Assembly (NCBI GenBank): GCA_937930465.1
Contig: CALGKV010000004.1
Location: forward strand, 1 to 8,341
Length of the DNA: 8,341 nucleotides
From: Methanosuratincolales archaeon
Lineage (GTDB): Archaea; Thermoproteota; Methanomethylicia; Methanomethylicales; Methanomethylicaceae
Direction: 5' to 3'
Positions 1-5,482 of the stretch are shown here, one piece after another (the first letter of the stretch is position 1; each line of letters begins with the position of its first letter). Made by a program: the position numbers and the translations under genes. The notes under the pieces are model-generated. The model was not told the origin of the DNA. It saw only the letters and a list, made by a program, of their open reading frames with translations, and searched no databases.

Positions 1-110
1 GGCGCCAGTTCTTTTGACGTTCAATCCGAATCCTGAAGCCTTAGGCTCCAAAAAAGAATGCCACGTAATGCTTCTGCATGCGTTTTAACCTCATCTGGGA
101 GGCGTTAGAG
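1..110. other. Upstream flank without a supported gene
   Basis: A frame open from base 2 to a TAA at 86-88 encodes 28 residues I do not recognise; it could be the 3' end of an upstream gene or chance. No tRNA arms are recognisable. A short imperfect hairpin, AGCC-TTA-GGCT (37-47), is followed by an A-rich rather than T-rich run, so it is not a standard terminator for the + strand. Confidence 0.3.
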
Positions 111-118
111 TTAAATAC
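111..118 (+). promoter_or_regulatory. TATA box of the rps13 operon
   Basis: The sequence TTAAATAC lies about 43-50 nt upstream of the likely rps13 start. An archaeal TATA box centred near 115 would place transcription start around 140-142, giving a leader of roughly 20 nt that contains the purine-rich ribosome site. The same octamer occurs before rpoD at 1572. The call rests on motif and spacing only; no transcript data are available. Confidence 0.55.
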
Positions 119-162
119 TTTCATATTATTCTTTATTTGCCTTTAAGAAGGGGATGCGTCTA

Positions 163-639
163 TTGAGTTCCTCATACAGACACATAGTCAGGCTGATCGA
201 TACCGACCTGAAAGGGGAGGAGAAAGTAGGATACTCCCTGAGCAGAATAAGGGGTATCGGAATCAATATGGCATACGCGCTTACTAGGAGCTGCGGGGTT
301 GATCCCGAGGTACGTGTCGGCTACCTCCAGGACAGTGACATAAAGAGGCTTGAGGAAGCCCTTTCAAACATCTCGTCCAAGTTTCCGAGCTACATGCTGA
401 ACAGGAGAAAAGATCCATTCACTGGTAAGGACGAGCACTTGATCGGCTCAGACTTAGTGGTGGGCATAAAGTCTGACATAGACCTCATGAGGAAGATAAG
501 GAGCTGGAGAGGAGTTAGGCACTCCTTGGGTTTGAAGGTCCGCGGTCAGTGCACGAGGACCACTGGAAGGTTCGGTCCGTCTGTCGGTGTGGCCAGGAAA
601 GCAGCAACCGCGGCTGCAGGTGGCGAGTCTAAACAGTAG
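163..639 (+). CDS. rps13: 30S ribosomal protein uS13 (S13)
   Basis: Ribosomal protein of the head of the small subunit, which in known structures contacts P-site tRNA and forms a bridge to the large subunit. The N-terminal YRHIVRLIDTDLKG, the following RIRGIGINMAYAL helix-turn segment and the C-terminal RGQCTRTTGRFGPSVGV are diagnostic of the archaeal/eukaryotic form. I chose the TTG at 163 (158 aa) because the purine run GAAGGGG ends at 152, leaving 10 nt to TTG, whereas the in-frame ATG at 154 leaves only 1 nt. Family members also usually have only a few residues before the FRHIVR-type segment. The ATG at 154 (161 aa) remains possible. It is the first gene of the operon. Its TAG stop overlaps the ribosome site of rps4, so the two are probably co-translated. 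Confidence 0.95.
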   Translation: MSSSYRHIVRLIDTDLKGEEKVGYSLSRIRGIGINMAYALTRSCGVDPEVRVGYLQDSDIKRLEEALSNISSKFPSYMLNRRKDPFTGKDEHLIGSDLVVGIKSDIDLMRKIRSWRGVRHSLGLKVRGQCTRTTGRFGPSVGVARKAATAAAGGESKQ

Positions 640-649
640 GTGATTTGGC

Positions 650-1159
650 ATGGGTGACCCAAAGAAAAGCAGGAGAAAGTGGCAAGGCCCAAGGCATCCT
701 TGGAAGAAAGAGAGGTTGGTCTCAGAGCTCGCCCTCCTGGGCAAGTACGGCCTGAGGAACAAAAGGGAGCTCTGGACAGCCGAAACCAAGCTCAAGTCTA
801 TAAGGAAGAGGGCCAGCGAGATCCTCGCCATAGAAGATCCTGAGGTCAGGGAGGCTGAGGAGAAGAAGCTCGTCCAGCGACTCGCAAGCCTCGCTCTTCT
901 GAGCGAGGGAGCAGTCCTTGACAACGTGCTGAGCCTCAATGTCGAGAATATCCTAGACCGGAGGCTGCAGAGCGTACTCCTCAAGCTGGGATTCGCTGCA
1001 ACCCCCTACCAGTCAAGGCAGCTAATAGTCCACGGTCATGTTCTCCTCGACGGAAGGAGGGTGACGTCCCCTGGCTACATGGTCAAGAGAGACGACGAGA
1101 TGAAGATCGCCTGCGATATCAAGATAACTGCTCCTGAGGCAGTCACAGAGGAGGCATAG
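650..1159 (+). CDS. rps4: 30S ribosomal protein uS4 (S4)
   Basis: Primary 16S rRNA-binding protein that acts early in assembly of the small subunit body. The 169-aa product starts with MGDPKKSRRK and PRHPW, typical of archaeal S4, and lacks the bacterial N-terminal zinc region. KYGLRNKRELW at about 32-42 is conserved. An S4 RNA-binding domain spans about 102-152, starting at LDRRLQ (102-107) and continuing through RQLIVHGHV (123-131). The ATG at 650 follows AGGTGAT, which overlaps the rps13 stop codon. The gene sits 10 nt after rps13 and 2 nt before rps11. Nothing looks abnormal. Confidence 0.97.
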   Translation: MGDPKKSRRKWQGPRHPWKKERLVSELALLGKYGLRNKRELWTAETKLKSIRKRASEILAIEDPEVREAEEKKLVQRLASLALLSEGAVLDNVLSLNVENILDRRLQSVLLKLGFAATPYQSRQLIVHGHVLLDGRRVTSPGYMVKRDDEMKIACDIKITAPEAVTEEA

Positions 1160-1161
1160 GG

Positions 1162-1563
1162 ATGTCAAGGACCGACAAGGCTATGAAGTGGGGAGTAGCT
1201 AACATATACAGCTCTTACAATAACACAATCGTTCACATAACCGACCTTTCAGGCGCCGAGACTGTGGCATTCCAGTCAGGAGGTAGGATCGTCAAGGCCG
1301 ACCGCGAAAAGCCCTCGCCGTATGCAGCCATGGTAGCTGCCACAAGGGCTGCGCAGGAGGCTCTCGAGAAGGGTATAAGCGGCATCCACATCAAGGTCAG
1401 AGCTCCAGGCGGGCACAAGAGTAAGACACCTGGGCCAGGCGCCCAGGCGGCTATCAGGGCTTTGGCAAGGGCTGGCTTGATGATTGGAAGGATAGAGGAC
1501 GTGACCCCAATACCACATGACACTACCAGAAGGCCAGGTGGAAGGAGGGGAAGGAGAGTCTAA
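1162..1563 (+). CDS. rps11: 30S ribosomal protein uS11 (S11)
   Basis: Small-subunit platform protein that contacts 16S rRNA near the mRNA exit and E-site region. The 133-aa product has the family core GVANIYSSYNNTIVHITDL near the N-terminus, PGPGAQAAIRAL in the middle and the highly basic end TRRPGGRRGRRV, all intact. The ATG at 1162 is preceded by a strong GAGGAGG ribosome site (1148-1154) embedded in the last codons of rps4, 2 nt after the rps4 stop. It is the last gene of the first block. A 62-nt gap follows, holding an inverted repeat and the rpoD promoter. Confidence 0.97.
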   Translation: MSRTDKAMKWGVANIYSSYNNTIVHITDLSGAETVAFQSGGRIVKADREKPSPYAAMVAATRAAQEALEKGISGIHIKVRAPGGHKSKTPGPGAQAAIRALARAGLMIGRIEDVTPIPHDTTRRPGGRRGRRV

Positions 1564-1585
1564 AAGAAGGCTTAAATACCTTCTT
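1564..1585. repeat. Perfect 7-bp inverted repeat around the rpoD TATA box
   Basis: AAGAAGG (1564-1570) is repeated in inverted form as CCTTCTT (1579-1585) across an 8-nt spacer that contains most of TTAAATAC. It begins at the base right after the rps11 stop codon and is followed by the T-rich stretch TTATTCTTT. It could be an operator over the TATA box, or an RNA hairpin with a pyrimidine tail that ends rps11 transcripts. The symmetry is certain; either function is inference. Confidence 0.45.
1572..1579 (+). promoter_or_regulatory. TATA box of the rpoD block
   Basis: TTAAATAC lies 54 nt upstream of the rpoD ATG, and TTATTCTTT follows 5 nt after its end. Transcription would begin near 1600, giving a leader of about 25 nt with the ribosome site GGAGGT at 1612-1617. 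It matches the octamer before rps13, which supports a real second transcription start within the cluster. Confidence 0.5.
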
Positions 1586-1625
1586 TATTCTTTCACTTCA
1601 AAACCTGTGTTGGAGGTTAATACAA

Positions 1626-2429
1626 ATGGATGTTGAAGTTCTCGGCAATGTCGGCGCGAGGTTCAAACTCGTCGCAAGGGGGGCACGTCCATCTTTTATT
1701 AATGCCATCAGGAGGACTGTTATGGCAGAAGTGGTCATACCCGCCGTTGAAAAGGTATTCATAGCCGAGAACTCAGGCGTCCTTTATGATGAGATACTTG
1801 CTCACAGAATAGGGTTAGTGCCCCTCAAGGGTGGGGAGGGCCTAGTTCGCCCCTCTGAGTGTGACTGCGGTGGGAAAGGTTGCCCGCGCTGTGAGGCGAT
1901 ATTGACTCTTGAGGTTGAGGCGCCGGAAGATTCTTTTACCGTCTACTCCGGTAGGCTCAAGCCCGAGGGCTCAGTTTTTGTAGCTAATAATGACATACCG
2001 CTCGCCGTGCTGAACAAGGGTCAGAAGATCGCCCTTGAGGCTCACGCGCGTCTTGGCTCTGGAAAAGAGCACGCAAAGTGGCAGCCCGTTTCATGTGCAG
2101 CAATCAAGTACGAGCCTATCATCACTGTCGACCCGGAGAAGTGCTCGCTCTCGGCCAGATGTGTAGAGGCATGCCCGAAGAGGATACTTGCGATTGAGGG
2201 TAACGCTCTGAAGGTTACCTCTATCTGGGACTGCACCCTATGTAAGGAGTGCGTTGAGGCATGCCCCAATGGGGCGATTTCAGTTTCTTATAACACTGCG
2301 AATGTTTTGCTGGCTCTCGAAAGCGAGGGTTCACTATCACCGCAGGAGCTTATTTACGCTGCATGCGACGTTCTGAAGAATAAATTCGAGTCAATAAGGA
2401 TCTCGCTTGAAAATAAGGAGGCATCTTAA
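1626..2429 (+). CDS. rpoD: RNA polymerase subunit D (Rpb3/alpha-like) with ferredoxin domain
   Basis: Assembly subunit of archaeal RNA polymerase, which pairs with subunit L to form the platform equivalent to the bacterial alpha dimer. In the 267-aa product the N-terminal alpha-like fold includes SFINAIRRTVMAEV (23-36) and AHRIGLVPL (59-67). C79, C81, C86 and C89 form a CxCx4CxxC loop like the zinc loop of eukaryotic Rpb3. A two-motif ferredoxin domain occupies about 165-222. Its first motif is C173-x2-S176-x2-C179-x3-C183-P, with serine where the second cysteine belongs. Its second motif is complete: C203, C206, C209, C213-P. The dimerisation domain resumes after it. The ATG at 1626 follows GGAGGT. 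The stop codon directly abuts the rpl18e ATG, suggesting coupled translation. Confidence 0.97.
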   Translation: MDVEVLGNVGARFKLVARGARPSFINAIRRTVMAEVVIPAVEKVFIAENSGVLYDEILAHRIGLVPLKGGEGLVRPSECDCGGKGCPRCEAILTLEVEAPEDSFTVYSGRLKPEGSVFVANNDIPLAVLNKGQKIALEAHARLGSGKEHAKWQPVSCAAIKYEPIITVDPEKCSLSARCVEACPKRILAIEGNALKVTSIWDCTLCKECVEACPNGAISVSYNTANVLLALESEGSLSPQELIYAACDVLKNKFESIRISLENKEAS

Positions 2430-2792
2430 ATGAAGAGGACATTACCAACAAACCCTAAGACCAGGCGCCTGATAAGGCTGCTCAGGCGCGCTTCAAGGTC
2501 AAGCAATGTCGGTGTCTGGAGGGATCTGTCCGAACTGCTCTCTGTGCCGACCAGGAAGAAGATCTCTGTCAATGTAAGCAAGATCGACAAATTCGCCAAG
2601 GAAGGGGAATTCATAGCAGTCCCTGGAAAAGTGCTTGGCTTTGGGAACATCACCAAGAAAGTCGACGTAGCTGCGCTGTCTTTCAGCCCTTCGGCAAGGC
2701 AAAAGATAACGAGTGCCGGAGGCAGGGCGATCACTCTCGAAGTGCTTTTGAACCTCAATCCGAGGGGAAGAGGGGTCAAGATACTGAGGTGA
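2430..2792 (+). CDS. rpl18e: 50S ribosomal protein eL18 (L18e)
   Basis: Large-subunit protein found in archaea and eukaryotes but not bacteria, homologous to bacterial uL15. The 120-aa product begins with MKRTLPTNPKTRRLIRLLRR, carries VPTRKKISVNVSKID at about 39-53, and ends with NPRGRGVKILR, the family's characteristic C-terminus. Its ATG starts on the base after the rpoD stop. The ribosome site AAGGAGG (2415-2421) lies within the last codons of rpoD. Length and composition are normal for the family. Confidence 0.96.
   Translation: MKRTLPTNPKTRRLIRLLRRASRSSNVGVWRDLSELLSVPTRKKISVNVSKIDKFAKEGEFIAVPGKVLGFGNITKKVDVAALSFSPSARQKITSAGGRAITLEVLLNLNPRGRGVKILR
2786..2792 (+). promoter_or_regulatory. 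Ribosome binding site that fixes the TTG start of rpl13
   Basis: GAGGTGA is a near-complete match to the archaeal anti-Shine-Dalgarno sequence. It ends on the rpl18e stop codon, 6 nt before the TTG at 2799. The nearby ATG at 2794 is in another frame and only 1 nt away from the site, so it is not the rpl13 start. Confidence 0.7.
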
Positions 2793-2798
2793 CATGAA

Positions 2799-3236
2799 TT
2801 GCCCGAGGTACTATATATCGACGGAAATGGGCTGCGGCTCGGGAGGGCTGCCTCTAAGATAGCCAAGCATCTTATGGCAGGAGACAAGGTTGTTGTAGTC
2901 AATGTCGAGAAAGTAGCCGTCTCTGGGGATAGGGATTCCGTGATGAGCAAATACGAGCGGTGGATGTCCATAAGGACTCTCAAGAACCCGGAGGAAGTTG
3001 GGATGAAGCAGCACCGATCCCCAGACCGACTCTTCCACAGTGCCGTGAAGAACATGCTGCCCAAGACGCCTTCGGGGAAAGCTGCGCTGAAAAGGATGAA
3101 GGTCTTCATAGGAACCCCTGAAGAGTTAGCAAATGCCCAATTCATGACAATCGAAGATGCACATGTAAAGAACCTGAGGGGTCCTTATATGGCGCTTGGC
3201 GAATTATCAAAGAGCCTAGGGTGGTCAGTGCAATGA
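2799..3236 (+). CDS. rpl13: 50S ribosomal protein uL13 (L13)
   Basis: Early-assembly protein of the large subunit that binds 23S rRNA. The 145-aa product shows YIDGNGLRLGRAASKIAKHL near the N-terminus, followed by GDKVVVVNVEKVAVSG, and a central segment RLFHSAVKNMLPKTPSGKAA corresponding to the conserved R-x(n)-GMLP region. The TTG start gives an N-terminus matching the family, and no in-frame ATG or GTG lies closer to the ribosome site. The end overlaps rps9 by 4 nt (ATGA, 3233-3236), a classic sign of translational coupling. Confidence 0.96.
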   Translation: MPEVLYIDGNGLRLGRAASKIAKHLMAGDKVVVVNVEKVAVSGDRDSVMSKYERWMSIRTLKNPEEVGMKQHRSPDRLFHSAVKNMLPKTPSGKAALKRMKVFIGTPEELANAQFMTIEDAHVKNLRGPYMALGELSKSLGWSVQ

Positions 3237-3637
3237 GCGAGAAAGTAGTCGTTGTAAGCGGAAAGAGGAAGACTGCCATCGCAAGGGCAGTTGCCACGAA
3301 GGGGACAGGGAAGATATACATAAACAGCACCCCGATAGAGATCATCAAGCCAGAGCTGGTGAGGATGAAGGTCATAGAGCCCCTCCTGGTCGCCGGGGCA
3401 GAGTACGCAAATGCTATAGACATAGACGTAAAGATAGAGGGCGGCGGCGTCATGGGTCAGGCTGAGGCGGCAAGGGTCGTAATAGCAAACTCATTGGCCG
3501 AATTATTTGGCGAGACCATCAAAGCAAAGCTGATGGCATACGACAGGAGAATGCTTGTCGAGGATCCAAGGAGGACCGAACCGAAGAAGTTCGGCGGCTA
3601 CAGCGCCAGAAGAAGGAAGCAGAAGTCTTACAGATAA
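3233..3637 (+). CDS. rps9: 30S ribosomal protein uS9 (S9)
   Basis: Small-subunit head protein whose C-terminal tail reaches the P-site tRNA anticodon stem-loop in known ribosome structures. The 134-aa product has VVVVSGKRKTAIARAVA at the N-terminus, GGGVMGQAEAARVVIA in the middle and the invariant tail ending KSYR, with the terminal arginine that contacts tRNA. I start it at the ATG at 3233, which overlaps the rpl13 stop in ATGA and has GGGTGGT (3219-3225) at good spacing. An in-frame GTG at 3221 would add four residues without family support. Confidence 0.96.
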   Translation: MSEKVVVVSGKRKTAIARAVATKGTGKIYINSTPIEIIKPELVRMKVIEPLLVAGAEYANAIDIDVKIEGGGVMGQAEAARVVIANSLAELFGETIKAKLMAYDRRMLVEDPRRTEPKKFGGYSARRRKQKSYR

Positions 3638-3646
3638 GGTGTCTTT

Positions 3647-3862
3647 ATGATTATCCCTGTCCGGTGCTTTACCTGCGGCAAGGTCATCGCCGACAAGTGG
3701 GAGGCGTTTAATGAGCGAGTAGGCAACGGAGAGAACCCCGCCAAAGTGCTGGACTCTCTTGGGATCGAGAGGTACTGCTGCAGGCGAATTTTCCTCTCGC
3801 ATGTCGACCTTGTTAGCGAGTCGCTCAATTTCTCGGTCAGGGACAAGGAAGGAAAAATATAA
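3647..3862 (+). CDS. rpoN: RNA polymerase subunit N (Rpb10-like)
   Basis: Small zinc-binding subunit that stabilises the D/L assembly platform of archaeal RNA polymerase. The 71-aa product starts MIIPVRCFTCGKV and has the zinc ligands C7, C10, C44 and C45 in the typical CxxC...CC arrangement, the latter as ERYCCRRIFLSHVDL. It is a few residues longer than many relatives because of its C-terminal tail. The ATG at 3647 follows TAAGGTGT at the rps9 stop. Having D and N in one block fits coordinated synthesis of the polymerase platform. Subunit K, which commonly follows N, is absent here. The last codons overlap the promoter of the next block. Confidence 0.97.
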   Translation: MIIPVRCFTCGKVIADKWEAFNERVGNGENPAKVLDSLGIERYCCRRIFLSHVDLVSESLNFSVRDKEGKI

Positions 3863-3866
3863 AAGC
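3855..3866 (+). promoter_or_regulatory. Probable TATA box for the rps2 block
   Basis: AAATATAAAAGC is the most TATA-like sequence in the window. It overlaps the last rpoN codons and stop. A start site about 25 nt downstream, near 3886, would give a leader of roughly 23 nt containing GGGGAG before rps2. It would allow rps2 and the following gene to be transcribed apart from the rpoD block. The call rests on motif and spacing only. Confidence 0.5.
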
Positions 3867-3908
3867 ATTTATCGAGTTCACTGATTTGCATCATTGGGGA
3901 GTAATTGC

Positions 3909-4565
3909 ATGGCGACTATAGAAGCTGCTGACCTCTTGTTGCCGCTTGAGGTATACCTTGCGGCTGGGATACATATCGGCACTCATGTCAAGACCAACGA
4001 TATGCGCCCCTTCATATACCGGGTAAGGCCCGACGGTCTGTACGTCTTGGATGTAAGGAAGACGGATGAGCGCATCCGGGTCGCCTCAAAGTTCATAGCA
4101 AAGTTCGCCCCTGAAACTGTCTACGCAACCTCGGCGAGGCAGTATGGGTTCAAGCCAGTTGAGAAGTTTTCATCTATGATCGGTGGGAAGAGCTTGACTG
4201 GGCGTTTCATACCTGGCACGTTCACAAATCCCAAGCTCTCCAACTACTGCGAGCCGAAGCTGCTTGTCGTGACCGACCCCAGAGCTGACTGGCAGGCTAT
4301 GGTCGAGGCCGCAGAAGTGGGCATACCCGTAGTAGGCCTATGCGACACTGACAACCGGGCCCAACTGATGGATCTTGTTGTTCCTATCAACAACAAAGGA
4401 CGGAAATCCATAGCCCTGGCATTCTGGCTTCTAACCAGACAGGTGCTACGGGAGAGGGGGGCGTTAGGTCCGACAGAAGACCTCCCTGCGACAATCGACG
4501 ACTTCGAGTCGAAGGTCCTAGTCGCGGAGGAGGAGTACGGGGGAGACTATAGTCTTGAGGGATAG
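3909..4565 (+). CDS. rps2: 30S ribosomal protein uS2 (S2)
   Basis: Late-assembling small-subunit protein at the head-body junction, related to eukaryotic SA. The 218-aa product has the family's N-terminal LLLPLEVYLAAGIHIGTHVK, then DVRKTDERIRVASKFIAKF, FIPGTFTNP and PKLLVVTDPRADWQAMVEAA, followed by a GLCDTDN segment and an acidic C-terminal tail typical of archaeal forms. The ATG at 3909 is 7 nt after GGGGAG (3896-3901). An in-frame TTG at 3894 would overlap that ribosome site and add residues without family support. The 3' end overlaps the MEMO-family gene by 11 nt. Confidence 0.96.
   Translation: MATIEAADLLLPLEVYLAAGIHIGTHVKTNDMRPFIYRVRPDGLYVLDVRKTDERIRVASKFIAKFAPETVYATSARQYGFKPVEKFSSMIGGKSLTGRFIPGTFTNPKLSNYCEPKLLVVTDPRADWQAMVEAAEVGIPVVGLCDTDNRAQLMDLVVPINNKGRKSIALAFWLLTRQVLRERGALGPTEDLPATIDDFESKVLVAEEEYGGDYSLEG
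4539..4545 (+). promoter_or_regulatory. Ribosome binding site supporting the TTG start at 4555
   Basis: GGGGGAG inside the last rps2 codons lies 9 nt before TTG at 4555. The TTG gives a protein beginning MRDRHPSVSGSFYEADP, matching the family N-terminus. There is no in-frame ATG nearby; the ATG at 4592 is in another frame. Confidence 0.45.
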
Positions 4566-5421
4566 GCATCCCTCAGTCTCCGGATCCTTTTATGAAGCTG
4601 ACCCTGCTGCCCTTGAATCGCAGATGAGATGGTGCTTCCTGCACAAGGTTGGTCCAGGGAAACTGCCGCCAAAGTCTGCTACTGCTGAGAGGAAGGTATG
4701 CGCTCTCATTTCACCGCATGCCGGGTACATATATTCAGGTCCGGTTGCAGCTCATGGCTTTTTTGAAGTCTCGAAGGAACGCCCGCCAGAGACTGTCGTC
4801 CTCATCGGACCAAACCACACTGGGATAGGCGCCGCCGTGTCGGTCTGGGATGGGGGCGACTGGCTGACGCCGCTCGGGCGGGTTAGGGTTGACCAAGAGG
4901 TTTCTCGGGCAATAGCGAAGTCCGGGGCAGCAGAACCAGACTCTGGCGCCCACGAATACGAACACTCTGTAGAGGTCCAGATACCATTCCTACAGTATGT
5001 CTTCGGGTCCGCCTTCCGTATCGTTCCCATATGCATGATGCTCCAGGACTTTGAGACCTCGAGGGAGCTCGGCGAAGCAATAGCGGCTGCCCTTAAGGGG
5101 AGATCGACCCTGCTCATAGCTAGCACAGACTTCTCGCACTACGTCCCATACAAACTCGCATATGACCTGGACGCGCTCGTGATTGAGGCGATCCTCAAGA
5201 TGGAACCTAAAAATGTCGAGGATGTCGTAAGGAGCAAAGAGATAACAATGTGCGGTCCAGGCCCTGTGATGGCTGTAATGACCGCTTCGCTGTCACTCGG
5301 GGCAGACCGATGCAGAAAGCTCTGTTACGCAACCTCAGGTGACACATCGGGACCAAAGGGCGATGTCGTCGGCTATGGGTCCTTCTCAATCGAGTTTGAG
5401 TCAGGCAAATCACACATCTGA
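4555..5421 (+). CDS. MEMO-family protein (AmmeMemoRadiSam system protein B-like)
   Basis: Homologue of human MEMO1 and its archaeal and bacterial relatives, a fold related to class III extradiol dioxygenases and LigB-type enzymes. No archaeal function is established to my knowledge. The 288-aa product has HPSVSGSFYEADP at the start, ISPHAGYIYSGPVAAHG with H55, IGPNHTG with H88, HEYEHSVEVQIPFLQ (133-147), ASTDFSHY with D192 and H195, and MCGPGPV with C233. H55, H88 and C233 correspond by eye to the H49/H81/C244 metal site reported for MEMO1, so a metal-binding site looks intact. It overlaps rps2 by 11 nt and precedes the isoprenoid block, the usual archaeal location. The linkage suggests a housekeeping role, but that is inference. 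Confidence 0.9.
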   Translation: MRDRHPSVSGSFYEADPAALESQMRWCFLHKVGPGKLPPKSATAERKVCALISPHAGYIYSGPVAAHGFFEVSKERPPETVVLIGPNHTGIGAAVSVWDGGDWLTPLGRVRVDQEVSRAIAKSGAAEPDSGAHEYEHSVEVQIPFLQYVFGSAFRIVPICMMLQDFETSRELGEAIAAALKGRSTLLIASTDFSHYVPYKLAYDLDALVIEAILKMEPKNVEDVVRSKEITMCGPGPVMAVMTASLSLGADRCRKLCYATSGDTSGPKGDVVGYGSFSIEFESGKSHI

Positions 5422-5454
5422 TGCAAAGTCAGGTCAAAAATTCGGGAGAAAGCC

Positions 5455-5463
5455 TTAATCTTA
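5455..5463 (+). promoter_or_regulatory. Possible TATA-like element before the GHMP-kinase-like gene
   Basis: TTAATCTTA in the 61-nt gap after the MEMO gene is preceded by GAAAG, which could serve as a BRE. Its centre is about 24 nt before the ATG at 5483, so a transcript from it would be almost leaderless. This fits the weak ribosome site there, only AGGT at 5474-5477. The match to a TATA consensus is modest. Confidence 0.3.
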
Positions 5464-5482
5464 CCTGGCGGTTAGGTCTAAT

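Noticed and set aside
31..55. Hairpin AGCC-TTA-GGCT followed by an A-run, considered as a terminator
   Set aside because: The stem is only 4 bp. The run is A on the + strand and, on the minus strand, its T-run precedes the stem rather than following it.
2..88. Open frame of 28 codons at the window start
   Set aside because: It is too short, shows no recognisable sequence and has no start in the window. It is recorded only as a possible 3' end of an upstream gene.
454..984. Minus-strand open frame of 176 codons opposite rps13 and rps4
   Set aside because: It is a low-complexity Ser/Leu/Arg-rich product opposite well-conserved genes, so it is a shadow frame.
2811..2818. TATA-like CTATATAT inside rpl13
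   Set aside because: It encodes the conserved LYID segment of uL13 and no gene starts at a suitable distance downstream.
2426..3145. Long open frame of 239 codons on the minus strand opposite rpl18e and rpl13
   Set aside because: It lies exactly opposite two certain ribosomal genes, resembles no family I know, and is explained by the codon bias of the + strand genes.
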